A stretch of DNA of 64,000 nucleotides from Linepithema humile (lineage: Eukaryota; Arthropoda; Insecta; Hymenoptera; Formicidae), in contig NC_090134.1 of NCBI RefSeq assembly GCF_040581485.1, positions 20,173,698 to 20,237,697 on the forward strand, written 5' to 3'. Every line of letters begins with the position of its first letter. Position 1 is the stretch's first letter. This document shows positions 48,001-61,600 of the stretch, in pieces. The notes beneath the pieces were generated by a model that had not been told where the DNA came from, did no database searches, and worked only from the letters and a program-made list of their open reading frames with translations. The translations under genes were made by a program, and so were the position numbers.

Positions 48001-48649
48001 TCGTCGCTTTTTCGCGTAAATTGATACACAAAAGACTGCGGCACAGAGCCGCCTTTTGTTCAGTTCTCTCTCAACGCGGGCGCGCCTTATATATCACATC
48101 CCGACGTATATATCCTATTTTATTCAGCGTGCCGAAACTCGCGCGCGGTCCAGAGAGGATCGGGAGGATATTCGCGGTTGGCGCGAAGGGCGTCGAGTAT
48201 TGATTAAGGGGGTGCGCCGGGAGGGATCTCTCTCTCCTCGCGGGTCGGGTCGGTATTTCGCTTCCTTGCCGTGAATGCACGGGGGGATGAATGGGCGCGG
48301 TGGGGATCGCCGTTGCGTGCCGGGAACCGGGGGGGGAACAAAATATACGCATCGGATGCGTCTGCGCTCATGCGCGCACGCAGTGCTCCGGTGCGCCTCG
48401 TTCGAAGCGCACACCGGGTATTTACGGTCCTCAGTCGCCGGGCCGGTAGGTTGTCGAGCTGGTGGCAGTCGCACGTGGTGGCTGTCGGCGAGGGTGCTGG
48501 GCGGAAGGGAAATTGGACTGCGAGACGCGACGACGAGATCAAGCTGGCGAGGGAGAGAATTGGCAGTCTCGAAGGATTCGCGATGCCGATTGACGCGTCG
48601 TTATCCCGGACCACGAGCGTTTCACCCCTTGAGAGGGATTCGCTGTAGC
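48000..48649 (+). promoter_or_regulatory. GC-rich promoter region and candidate first exon A of the GAS2-like gene
   Basis: A sharp rise in GC and CpG from about 48050 to 48650, with a TATATAT-type sequence near 48088, ends at a good plus-strand donor AGC|GTGAGT after 48649. Overlapping ORFs on both strands fit base composition more than coding. The exon would be 5' UTR spliced to the acceptor at 58237/58238. The link to the downstream gene is inferred from strand and absence of any other gene between. Confidence 0.35.
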
Positions 48650-49089
48650 GTGAGTAATCGCATATTTTACATCTTTCCCGATGGGGTTCCATTCTGCATG
48701 ACGACTGTGAAAATAATGCGCGAAGATAATATTTGCAATGTTACTTAAGATCGAAAAAGAGATCCCTTTAATTGTCGCTACGTCGAATAAATTAAGATAA
48801 GAAGCTTAATCGCAGCATTTCTAACCGATTGCGATTCAATTTAATCTTTTTCTATCGTAGAAATGTATTTTTGTAATTATTGGCTCAGTGAAAGAATCAC
48901 AAATAATATCAATAGTCTAATTTTCGAATAAAAAGATATTTTTAAGTAAGATTTACGGATTTAAAACACAGTATACATAAGAGTTCGATGGGTCGATCTT
49001 TCGATTTAAGGGTTAAACATTCCTGATCTGACTCGTTTTACCCCATGCGTGTCCGTGCCAGCGTCGTGCGGCTGTCAGAGTTGGTTCAC

Positions 49090-49365
49090 GAGCGCGGTAG
49101 TAGGGGCAGAGATCTGCCGATAATATCTCCCTCTCCGTTTCTTTCGTTCGCGACTTCACTCTCTTAGAGCCGGCATCGAAGGGCTGCAGTAGTGATCTGA
49201 TGATCGGCGTGCGCGGATCGCTGTTGGTTGCAATATAAAGTGGCCGATTATCAAGTGTGTGAAAGAGAGAGAGATCGGAGTTTTGGAGCGGTGAATTCGC
49301 GAATCGAGGGAATTCGTGTAAGCAAGCAGCGTCGGCAAGCAATGTTCGTCACGAGCGTTTGTCAG
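49090..49365 (+). other. Candidate alternative first exon B of the GAS2-like gene
   Basis: A GC-moderate stretch ends at an excellent donor GTCAG|GTAAGC after 49365. There is no convincing ORF, so it would be non-coding leader. Its 5' limit is unknown; 49090 is nominal. It is an alternative to the donor at 48649, and both could be used. Confidence 0.35.
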
Positions 49366-52300
49366 GTAAGCGCTCAATAATTTTCGCAGTCGTGAAATTT
49401 TGATACTGCTATTTGCAACGCTCGACGATAATCCGTTTTTTATATTTGACAATCTTGCGCAAACTTTCTGCACGAGATATTATAAGAGAATAATTACACG
49501 TAGATAACAATAACGCTTTAAAAACGCTAATTATTATAAGTAATATATCGTGAATAGGATGAAAGATTTCTACTAACATTTTACAGAATAGATAGAAGAA
49601 TACAGATCTTTAATTTTATAGTTTACATGCAGATTTTAATCGAAAGTATGCCAGTAAATATTAATAAAAATGTAAGTACCAAGCATATCCATTTTTGAAT
49701 GAAAATTTATTGCTTGTTAATTTAGATAGATTAGGTTAGGTTAGGTTAGGTTAGAGTAAATCTTGCATATATTACGTGTTATTACAAGTACGCTTTGACA
49801 CGTGTATTACGCGTGTCTGTTATTGAGAAATAGTATATCACTGTGACTTCAATTCTAAAATAATTATTGGTAATACGTTTCTATTATTATGTCAACAGAA
49901 TATTATATTTATCAATAATTTGAATTAGTTATTCTAAATCCGTATTATTCTATGTATATACTGGTTTCGCGACCGAATCAATATCTGTGTCTGCAGGTTG
50001 TGCGGAAAATGAAGCATCTTTCAATTATACAAGAATAATCTATAAATCGATGGTCAAAGAGGTTTCATAATAAATTTTAATTATCGTCTTTACTGATATC
50101 GTCTTGTTCAATTAATTGATTTCTAAATATAAATGTAAATGCGATATAATTTGTATCAAAAGAGCTATATTAATATTTACGATGTATAATTTGATGCACG
50201 AAGCTGTGATATGTATTTCTAATAATATTTGTAACTAATATTTATAATGTTTTATATAAGCAACATCTTTCATCATCATATATATGTTATTTTGAAAATG
50301 AATTCAACCGCGAGAGAGCTACAATCTGTTTGTTCATGACCTTATCAACTGTTTGAGAAAGCGGGAGATGATACGCTTTATTAACGTTTAACGAGTGTGT
50401 GTCTTATTCGTGCGTACGTATACTTCTTCTGGAGAGTTAATTACTACAAATATGACATTCATTATTCTTCGTTGTCAGTTTCATCACTCCAATAATAGAA
50501 TAGAGGACAACGTTCTGTGACTATTATTATTCGAAATGCATAGATGAAAAACATGCAAGTTCTGCTGAGACATTATACACTTTCTCTTGATTGTAGAATT
50601 ATTTTCTGTCACAATTTTTTTATGAATAGGTCATGGTTATTTATTGCGATTTCTTAATCACCAACGTAAGAATCTTGGCAATTAAGCCTTACATGAAATT
50701 TTTATCCTTAAAGTAAAAGTCATTTAAAACTAATTAATTGAGATTTTTTATTTTTATTTTCTAAACCTACTGGTTAAAATTAAAAAATTTTTATCGCTTT
50801 AATATTAAAACAACAATTATTTTTTAATATGATTATTATAAATGAGAAAGAGTGCGCGATTTTTGGATACTTTTAAAATTCTCGTTAATTAGTCCTCGTG
50901 ATTGCGATAAAAGTTTAATTCAGCCTCTCTTTTTTCTCACGGTACTCTGACGATCGACTGTCGGGTTCTCTCGCACAACAAAGCTTAAATGACATATCTC
51001 GGTGTGCGCGCACTGCGACATGGAGTCATTAAAGAATTTCTAAGGCGTCGGGCAACGGCCGGGCCCCACGAAGCTCATTATCCGCACAAGCGAGAGCATA
51101 TCTGTTATTGTACCTCGTATGTACCTATGTTGCAACTCTTTTGCTCTGATAAAACTTGCCTTTAAAGTGCGCGAATTTATTCTGAACAAATTAGATATCT
51201 AAAAGCGACGCTAACGAACGTTTTGATGACTGATATCACCAGCAATTTAGACAATTAACGAAAGTTCGATAAATTAGAAAGTTAACTATTTAAAAATTTA
51301 GATTAGTCTTGAAATTGGGACATGATAGATTTTATCTTCGCCACACAGTACACTTATTTATATCCCTAAAACTCGACTCGTGGAAAAAACTGCCGATATT
51401 TTATAAGCAAAGAAGGAAGTTGCGGGTCTCTTTATTTGCGAACTTCTTGCTACCGCGAATCCGTTGAAAAGCATTAAGCACGGTCATTATCTCTCGTAAC
51501 AGCTGGTAATAATGTTACAAAGTGCGAAGACTGATGGTATCAATGTGACGGCGATAATACCGAAGGCGCGAATCGTGCTAGACGCGCGCGTTCATCCGCG
51601 TGTACAATTTAAAAATCATTTCCCGTAAGAGATGCATCATATGGACGCGCTAACGCGCATCAGCAGTTTTACTAACTCCGTATTGCGCACGATGCATTTA
51701 TTGAATTACATTGTACCGCTATAAATCGCTGCGACCTATATTTAAAAAGATGTTTCACTCTTCTTAAAAATATAAAATCAATTTTCCGCAACGTAATTTT
51801 TACGCACGTTAGAAATGCAGTTACGGAGCGAGGTATTCTAAACTGTGTGTAGTGCTTCAGATTAGCCTTTACGGCTTCGGCATTACAGATGCTTACGATA
51901 GCTCAGCAGTACATAAGTATTGATATCTTGATTTCGATGAATGCGAGCTCTTTATTGCTTTATTAGTCATCAGGCGATTTATGCCGAGATCGATAAATGC
52001 AAAGGCGCTATCGCTATCAGAATATACATCGCGATGAAAATAACTGGAACGATGATAAGATCGGGTGCAATTCATGAAGATTTGCGTTTGTCGCGTTATC
52101 GCGATCGTCGTCGTCGCCTGCGCGCAACGCGAGGGGACTGTAGAAAAACAAGAGCGCGCCTCTCTTCTCCGGTGCTTTCTCTCGCCGGAAACGCGAGGCG
52201 CCGATTTCCCGTTATCACGACGACGTATGTTAATTCGCGGACTTTCGCGTCCACGGCGGAACACGTCGAATTTCGCATTCCATCTCGCGCGGGCCGGCGC

Positions 52301-55300
52301 GAAGAGAACTCCCGGTGCATCGCACTGCGCACCGCACGCGTTTTTCTACCGGCGCGCGATTTCGTTGCCTGGAACGTCATGCGTTGCGACGGTACGTATG
52401 TACAAACACTCCTACGCGCGATGGTCACGCTCCAAAACGATCACTTATTACCTCAATCTTATTACCGCTAACGGCGCATTACCGCGCCTCGAGAAACGTT
52501 TCTTTTAATCTCCACGTATCGCCGCTCTCGGAACACACGTCGAAAGGGATCACCGAGCCCTCTTCTCCGCCGCTAAAAATACGCGCTTCCGAGAGGCGAA
52601 CTTCGCGTTTTTTATTCGCGAGACCGCGCTTGCAAAAGCGCAAAACAACCGCGACTTTGTTAGCGCAATAATCGGAGCGTAAAACATCTTGTCGCTGCCT
52701 AGCCGCCTCGCTCGATGACATTCAGTTCGCTCCGATGTGTGTAAGTTGTAATTAAACAAATAATTGCCAAGTGAGCAGTCTGCAGTGTTGCCGGCAGGTG
52801 TCACGAAACTTATATACGATGGCACACATTTCATCTGCAAAATATTATTTTACACCGGACATATTTTAGCTCTCAGCGATGCCTGTCGTAATGAAAAGCA
52901 ACGAATCTCTATTTCGCAGATCCGTACGAACATCCGTTATAATCGTCACGTCAGGCGTTGAGGTGCGTGTAGAAAAAAAAATGCTTCATTAATCTTTCTT
53001 CGGAACAAAAAAATCCCTATAACCGTACGATGACACGTCATCATCCGTTAAGTACCGTGTGCGTGAAGATATACAGGCGTGATTGTGATCAAAGCCGGCG
53101 AAAGTCAGTGCCACGGTTGTATGAATCGTACTCTCTTATCGATCAACTTCCTCGTCTTTTTCGTTCCGAAGACGAAGCTTCGGCGACACGCACCGGATTT
53201 TACCCCGTCCTTGCTTTCCCGCATCGGGGAAATCTGCTGTCCAGGCATTCTCTAATTGACTTTGTAGGGCATACGGATGAAACTCAACTCGTGACAGTGC
53301 ATTTAATGCGTTGGACAAACCAGCCATAGACGTATGCTCTCCGAGAACGGTAATTGGGCGAGCACGCTCTGTTTGTGCTGTTTAATTAGCTCGCGATGCA
53401 CTGCCGACTATATTTTTTTATACATTTCTTTTATCTCTATCCCGATTGCTGTCGAAACGAAAAGTTGGCCATTTTTGAGCGACTATATTGATTTATTTCA
53501 TAATGTAATAATAGTCGTCGGTTTTCCCCGCAAATTATTTACTAATGGATCCATATCGATATTTGGAAATCACATTAAATATTTATATCTTAAATGTTTC
53601 TCTAGAAAGTCGTTATTGTAAAATTTTACAATATAGTTGTGAAAGTTCATAAAAGTGTCATAGCTACAGAGACAATCGCTTCATTTCAATCTGATAAATC
53701 TATAAATGACAAAAATTTTTTTAATAACTGTAGATAGATCTATAATACTCTATGTCGTCCTTAATTTTAAAATGGAATTATTAAAATTATATTATAGTAG
53801 AATTATTAAAATTATTGAATCCTTAAGATATAGAACGTGCATACGTATATTTAAAAGTCCGAAAAAAAGTTTGCCACGTGTTTCGACGTGGTCCAATTCG
53901 CCCACCGTGCCGTTCATTATGTTAATTTTTGAAGCATTTAATTCGAATATAATGAGTTATTTATATTATACCAAAAATTTACACTAAACGGTATTTTATT
54001 CTCTTTAATTAAAAGAGAAAAATGTGCAAATAATGCACAATAATTTTTGCGAAAAATATGTTTATATTTAGCCTTACATATGTAGCTGTTGAAAATTTTT
54101 GTAATTCTGACTGATGCGCGATGATATCGCTTTTTCTCTGATGCGGGTGACCGCGACTTTATCGGCTCCTTTTAAGGAACATTTTATGGCAGTACGTTCT
54201 CGCGTAACGACCACCTACGTGCAACGTTGAGACATGTGCAAAAAGTAAAACGACTAGAGAAACGCACTGGAGCTGACCCAGCAAATATTTCTCTTTCTGT
54301 GTAAACTTTTGCATATAAGCGTAAATCATGCCGGAATTGTAACTCATTAACGTGAAAATATATCATTTAAAATTATAGTAATATATTTAAAAAAAATGAG
54401 AAATTGAATTTCACCACAATTAGAGAAAATGTTTAAATAATATCTACTGCAGATGCTTGAAAAAGTGAATCGTTAATCTAAAATGTAAATGAGACGTTAG
54501 AGAAGTCCGATTAAGATCGACCATTAAAGGCCCACGAACAGGCGGATGTAATATTTATGTACTTGTGACGCGCGGCAAACATGTCACGGCGGATAACTGT
54601 TCGCCATAGATTTATTATGTGTTCGCAATTGTCCATAAGATCTCGAGGGCCATCGTCGAGCGATTGTCACGCGACGTCAGTGTGTTACACGTGTCTCCTC
54701 GTAATGAGCGGACACCCACGCGCTCGCGTTACGAGCCGGACGCGCGATGATGAACGCCCAGCTTTTGCCACATGGTTAATCCCGCGGTTGCACGCACGTA
54801 TGTGTACGCATTCTCTAATGGCGATCCAATTCGCCGCTCATCCTCCGATTAAGCTCGATTGTTGGACGGTCGTTGACTTCGGACACGGGCTTTAACGCAT
54901 AATGCACTTCGATTTTTCCAATCGGTTAATGGAGCGTGCCGTGTTTATCGTTTTATTAACTTCCTTCCGCGACTTAATCCACGTATTTGGTTGCTTTTGG
55001 GCATGATACATTCATGTAACGTGTGTAGCCATTGAAAAATTACATCCGCCGATTCGCTAGAACTTTTTCTTCAATGAAAATCAATAGAAAACACGCAGGC
55101 GGCTAGACGTGTTACTTTAGCGTGGCGCAGACAATGTTGTTTTCGCGCAAGTAAGAATTTTATACGCTATTATATCACCGCGTTGCAGCAAGGCATGTCT
55201 GGCACGTAACCGGTGAAACTTTAAAATGCTAACGAAGATATATAATTCTCACGCTTCGCAACATTATTCGCATTACGCATCAATTAAAATGATCCCATTG

Positions 55301-58237
55301 ATCGTAAAGCCTTGTTGTGATTTTTACATCGCGTTATTTCTTATTAGAATAAATTTTACAAAATGCATTTTATTTATTGCATCGCGATTATTCGCATTTC
55401 AATGAGAAACAGTATCAACAGCTGTCGACAGAAATTGACATGGTAATTTTTCAATGTAGGCGTGAAGTAACGCTACGCCTATAATAACTGTGTAATTACT
55501 TCTAGCTGCTGGATATCGAAGGAGCAGCGCAACTGTGTCTACAAATTATGCAGAGGTCAAAAACGTATAAAGTGATGAAGTTATGTCATCCCGTAGGCGA
55601 GCATTACGTATCCCGCGAAAAATAAAAAGCTTGATTAATGATACGCGCGTATCAGTCTTTATTGCAATTTTTTCAAGCGATGAGACAACCCGATCGATTA
55701 TTTTTACCGCACAAATAGATCATTATGTTCTGTCTGCGATGTTATATTTCTCATAATAACAAAATAGCACACTTAATCATACGTTTCAAACTTATTTATC
55801 GTTTTGACGATTTGTGTATTAATTAATACATCACCGCGATATTTTACGAGTCGAGTCATTTGCCGTTTACTCGTACGTCAACAGTTAAAATAACCGTGAA
55901 TGATGTCTTTGAGAGTGTCAATGAAGCCGGGAAGTGGAACGTTTTATATCATTCGATAGAGCGTACAATCCGAAATGCGTGTGTCTATCGCACGGTTAAA
56001 GACGCGCGTCCAGGAAGACAAACTCCTCCAAATTTGGCAGCGGGCTCCCTATATAGAAACACAAATCTTTAGTCAAGGATAACCGTGCGCTGGTGTTTCC
56101 TTGCTGGCCGACGCTTATAAGCAGCGTTCAACTTAAGAAACTCGGGATGCTCAGCGTCTGTAACGTATACCGCTACGCGTGGTCTCTCCTTCGAGCGGTT
56201 CACATTGTGCGCCGTATATAGGGATCTTATACGCGATGTTCTCTCGCGTTCGTTTATTTGTGCACGATTACATAAATCCGATTGTTACGGTGGAACCGAG
56301 CCGGTTCGAACGGCGCTGATGAAGACTTTAGGGCGAGACGCTAAGTGAATTCGTAAAGATTCTCGCACTCTCCTTTCGAAAGCGGATGTAATTGTATGTG
56401 TGTATGTGTTGTGTGCTTACAGTAAAGTCTGCGATGCGACTACTTGGGAAATACCGTGCGCACCTTCGACGTGATTTACGACATTCTTCATTTATGCCGA
56501 TCAATGTCGACAGAGTCCATTGAAACCATTGCTACGTTTTCTCTTTTCTACATTACCATTGTCACTTACACAGGAGCAATAATATTTATCCTATAAGCTT
56601 TCCCCTCAAACGTGGAAAGATGCAATAAACGTATGTAACGCAGCGATTTTGGTGTATTAGAATTTTTTTTTAGCATCGAACGAATAAATATCTAATATAA
56701 GAAAATTAATTAAAGTGATATATAGTTTGAAATTGTTCACAGCAACGGTGCTGCTTGATGTAACGTTATTGGAAATGCTATTAATCGTAGGAATTGACTC
56801 ATCGACCGATCAGCGAGTCCGCGCAATTTATGAGGATGTCTACCGTAACGTATGTGAGAAGATATTTCGCGCCCACGTGCATATATGCTGACTGTAAGCA
56901 TTAAGCGCAGTGACAATTTCATCTGTCGATCGAACGTCGTCGAGTTTCACCGCGAACTTGTCGCTCGCCATCATTCGTCTGGTTAGAAATTTCGATAAGA
57001 AAGCCGTCTCTCCTCGAGCTGTTCTTAATATGCATGAATCTGAGAAACGCGCGTACGTGTATTTGACGCGGTAATATATTACGTTACGGTAATAGAAATG
57101 ATTGCACGGGGATATCGATGTATCGATTGTCGAAGGACGCTCGTAGGTTTGTCCATGAACATCACATTGGGCGGTGATTTGTTTCCTCGGTCCAGAAGTG
57201 CTGATACGTAGTGCTTACATCAGCATTTCGCCATTGGTGGCGTGATCGGTAATTACGATCGATCCCCTCGTCTTTGTAGTTCGAAATATACGAGAACTTA
57301 AATTTAGATTTAAATCTTGATACATATTAATCTTAATATGTTATATAATTTTAACGCAAAAACACATTCGTGCACACGCGTAATTGGACGCATTACCGTA
57401 TCGCAACAAAAGAAATGCTTCTTCTCGCCGCAAGAAGATGGAGAGGCACCTAATTAATTATTGGTGCGTGAGTGTTAATCATTTCTCAACGCGATATGTT
57501 TCCCCGCGGAACCAGAAAACAACGTTAACCCCATTTAAAAGATGCTGAGTGGTAATGCTTCGTAAAATCCACAATGATATCCATCTCATCGTCGGTTCTT
57601 TGTGAGCCGGTGGACGACTCGTGCTCGATACTCGCTCTTCAGATTTCTTTGTTCTTTAATTATCCGACCTTTTGTATTTTATTACGGCTCCCTCGTAGCA
57701 TTGACGCACGCGATAATATCAACGAGCATAGGCATAATTGCAGCAAGCACTTGCTCGCATACATAAACGTATTTCCGTGAAAAGAGTATAATTTTGAACT
57801 GCAATAATTTTTCTAACTTAACTTTCTTATTTTTTTAAATTTCTTTAATTCCATTTTCAATCGTCTGATTGCATACGACGTAGCCACACGAACACTATGT
57901 GTATTTTATCTTTAAGTTTTTATCCTGAAGTGAAATTTATATAGTTGTAAGGATACCTAACAGGTAAAATTCTTAGGAAAGGTCTTGCTCGACGGGAACA
58001 AAACTATTCCATTTCGTTACGGCTTCCCAGAGAAAAACGTAAAGCATTCCCGTGCGCACAGGTACGCACTCGTGTTCGTTGTCTTCTTGAGTATCTTTTC
58101 TCCTTTTTGTTCCGAGAATAGTTTCGTGTCGCATCTTATCAGCGTGCTTTTGCTTTCAGTTAGCTTACTCGGACACTAGTCTAATTTTCGAAAGTGACTC
58201 CGCCGCGCGATAACGACAGTCCCTTTCTGCTTTTCAG
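49366..58237 (+). other. Probable first intron of the GAS2-like gene
   Basis: About 8.9 kb without supportable exons on either strand. It contains the TTAGG run at 49731-49754, a CpG-dense patch at about 52080-52700 with overlapping composition-driven ORFs, and TATA-like sequences near 56055, 56115 and 56215 that could be further promoters. The boundaries depend on which upstream donor is used. Confidence 0.4.
49731..49754 (+). repeat. Interstitial TTAGG telomere-type repeat
   Basis: Four complete TTAGG units followed by TTAG. TTAGG is the ancestral insect telomeric repeat and the telomere sequence of many Hymenoptera. Such short internal runs usually come from telomerase action at a healed break or from chance slippage. 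Confidence 0.85.
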
Positions 58238-58631
58238 GCGCCACTTGATCGCGAGACGTACGTCCCTGCACGACGTCGTTCTTGAATAGTCTGGGAACTG
58301 TCGAAGAAAGTGAAGTGGGTCCTGGAAGAGGACCCGGGGAGTGCGAGGGGAGAAGCGTCGAGAGAGGACCGGGTGTGCAACGCCGGGAGCCTCCGCAGAG
58401 CCGGCCCAAGAATGTCGTACGCAAACCGATTCCCGTCCTCCCAGCACACCCGTTATCGCAGTAGCTGGGGACCGACCTCGGTTTCTGTCTTCAATCGCGC
58501 TGACGTGCCGCGACCCTCGCCGGAAGAGGAAGAGTTCGCCGAGTTCTATCACGAGCGTCTGCACTCGGCGCAGAGTCGCCAGCTGATTCCACTTCAGGAA
58601 GACTTGGCGGATTGGATCAACAAGACGATAA
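58238..58631 (+). CDS. GAS2-like protein, first coding exon (partial; start of calponin-homology domain)
   Basis: The exon runs from a strong acceptor (CCCTTTCTGCTTTTCAG before 58238) to donor ATAA|GTAAGT after 58631. No ATG occurs in 58238-58411, so coding starts at the ATG at 58412 (context AAGAATGTC) with MSYANRFPSS, giving 73 codons plus one base. Residues 43-73 (AEFYHERLHSAQSRQ, LIPLQEDLADWINKTI) match the lead-in to the calponin-homology domain of GAS2 proteins, whose hallmark is an L-P/L-x-E-D-L-x-x-W-L/I core. The family has a CH domain binding F-actin and a GAR domain binding microtubules; Drosophila pigs (pickled eggs) belongs to it. The rest of the CH domain, the GAR domain and the tail are beyond 64000. 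A hairpin, GGGTCC/GGACCC, lies in the leader at 58317-58335. The family call is fairly firm; which paralogue is not determined. Confidence 0.8.
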
Positions 58632-61600
58632 GTAAGTACATTGCAGTCATTATAGATAGAGTATTTCTACGGGATGAGTATCGATTCGGAAAAAAAAAGA
58701 AAAAAAACTTTTACTTGATGAACGAGTTCGTGACACCGTCAAGGTCGATGAATACTGAACGTTTCGTGAGAAATTTCGATAACCGTTAGATATTAGTCTC
58801 GCTAATTTACGAGCGAAGTCGATAGCTCGTGCGAATCTATAGTCTGCGCGAATTCGCAAGCCACAGTCAGTATGACTCAGAGGCGTGTTCTGCACCGGGC
58901 TATTCAATAGAATGCGAGATTAAAGCTCTCTGCCGAATTGCTTTCAAATTAATGGTTTTGTATAAGTAATTTTGTCGTCCGGATGCTCGCGTCACGCGAA
59001 TTTTACCGTAGCAGTGTATTGCGTGCCTTCGAAATTTTATTTCCACACGACGTTGTCAAGAGCTCAACTTTCGTAATAAACACTATTTGAAACCGTCAAG
59101 TGTAATTTTTGATGTTGATTGACTTGGTGTGATTTAACATTGACGTCATCAAAATGCATCACTCCAAAATTGTGCACTTAAAGAGTCAATTATTCAGTGT
59201 ATATCGTCTATTATTTTTTTTTCTTTATTTCTTACATAACTAATTTTAACTAATAAGTTAAATTTATAATAAAATTTATTCAACTGAGCATTCTAAAAAA
59301 TTAAATAAGTATAATTATTACGTAACGTAAATCAGAATTCTAATGCTGCTCTTTTTCGTTTGACTCAATCGCAAGTGCCGCATAAGGTATAAAAAGAAGT
59401 CAATGTGGCGTAATGTCGTGTAACGAATGGACTTTCACGCCATTCTCGAGCACCTTTTCTTCGCGTTTCCCGATGTGAAGTCACCTTAAAAAGAGTCGTC
59501 GTGTCGTGTCACGGGATGTGGCGTGCGCGTGCAAACCTTACGCAGCTTTGATACGTAAGAACCACACAAAGGTTAGCATCTGGTGCGAGACGTGGGAAAG
59601 GATACTCATAATATTTCGCCTTACAGTTTATCGCGTTTTGGTCGGACAGCCGTGCAAAAAAAAAAAACCGTCATACCATATGTGTTTAGCGAAGCATCGA
59701 CGAAGCAAAAATTTTCAAGGCCATAACATCCGCATATCATTTTGCAAAAAATATCATTACAAGTCCATTTGATAAATCAGATGACTATAGAAAATGAGCT
59801 GTCACGGCAGCATAAAGAGATAATCAAAACGATCTCAAAAATAGCTATAAAAAAAACAGGCGCGACCAATTGTTAGTTCGTTTTCATTGTTGTGCGTTTA
59901 CGGAAAGGAAATGTGCTGCACATAGATTAGTAGAACGTCTCATTAGTTATAAACTTCAGGAAGTTCGAAGTAGGTGAAAGTTTCCACAACTTATTAGATT
60001 ACATGTGAAGACTACACAAGCTGCATTCCTGAACGAGTTCGTGAGATTAATGCCATAAAAGTTTCTTTCTCTAATCAAGGAACTATCAATCGGCTATTAA
60101 TCTTTTAATTTTACTGATTTGTTCTATTTAGAGTTGTTAATTTTATCAATTGCGCGATTAAAATTAATTATTTTTAAAATTATACAATAGTAAACAATAC
60201 ATTATTATTTTACGAATTATAAAATAATAAAAGCAATTAAATGCATCGTGCTAGTTTTGAAAAAGTATCTTAATATATTTGAGATAACTGATTTGACTGT
60301 TTTATTGAAATATTTGTTTAATCAATGCAAGAAGAAAGAAAGGTGAAATGATGAAAAGAGCAGCGGTGATTCTTCTTTTACGAGGGACTGGAAATCGACC
60401 GATGGCTATCTAATTCTAGGCGCGCGTATGACCGCCTTTCTGAACTGGTAGTTTCCTAATACGGTACGAATACGAGTTGATGCGTAAAATAGAACTGCTA
60501 CGGTGTACCGAGCGTCGCAGAAAGTAGCAATTCCGAACAGTAAAGTAGCAGTGCTATGCGGCGTTTCACGTAACATTCGCGGACGCAAACTTTTCACTCA
60601 AAGATTACTATCTTTCATTCTCCGCTCTGATCTTGCACTTTTAGCGCATTAATCTTGTAAATTACGGTGTGCCTCCTGTTAAGATTATCTTGGAAGTTGC
60701 AAAGTTATAAGTGATGGAGATTGTATCGTTAATCCCGAAAGTTTTCGTGTAAAAAATTAATAATGAAAGCATTGTCACATGGCTCTTTCCTACATGATTT
60801 AATTCACATGCGTTTGTCGCTTTGCTGTACTTTCACCTGTAATTATACGTTGTCCCGTGCATGCGATTAAATGCGTATTGATGAGCAAGGAAAGTGCAAA
60901 CATAAAATATGCACGCGATCGCATATTTTGCAGTTTGGCGAATGTGCGAAAACGAATGTGCTCTCTCGCGCGGCCTCGAAAAATCCAATCTCAAGATGTG
61001 GACCACCCTGAAAGATTGCGACACTGAGCGGACTCTGAGAAAAACGAGCGATACGTAAACGAACATCAGGCGTGCACGTATATTTAGCCACAAAAGGATA
61101 AAGCACACGAGTATGATTTACGTGACTCGCCTATATTATGTCGCTTAAAATATATCGATCTTTGACAATTTGCCAAGTACTATAAACGGTAGTAAAGTAA
61201 AACTATTACAGTATAATGACTTTACCTCGTTAAACGTATTCGCGAAATTACGTTAAATTGCACTTTTAAAAATAACTGGGATTTTCCCGAATGACAATGA
61301 AAATGCTTGTCTTATCAGATTTTCTCGACCTCGAATAAGGAACGCCTTACTTAAAATATGTGACATGTTCTTTGTTCTTAAAGATGGAAAAACCGTACGT
61401 GTTGTAGGAATGTAGCTAATGTATGCACATAATGTATGCGCTGCAATTTTGCTAACTGTTTTCCTTTTCTTCGACTGGTATATAATTTTGGAATCAACTT
61501 GAACTTTCTCTTCACAAGAGTATGAATTTATGAATTATCCATATATCCGATAATTCGCGACGTTGTTAATTGAGATTTGCGCTTTAAGCGTGCAAGATTG

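Noticed and set aside
48124..48748. ORFs of 116-162 codons on both strands of the GC-rich region
   Set aside because: Better explained as promoter and leader sequence; translations are low-complexity and mutually overlapping.
56270..56330. GGTTCGAA sequence considered as a tRNA B box
   Set aside because: No A box at the right distance and no cloverleaf could be drawn; similar isolated matches elsewhere also failed.
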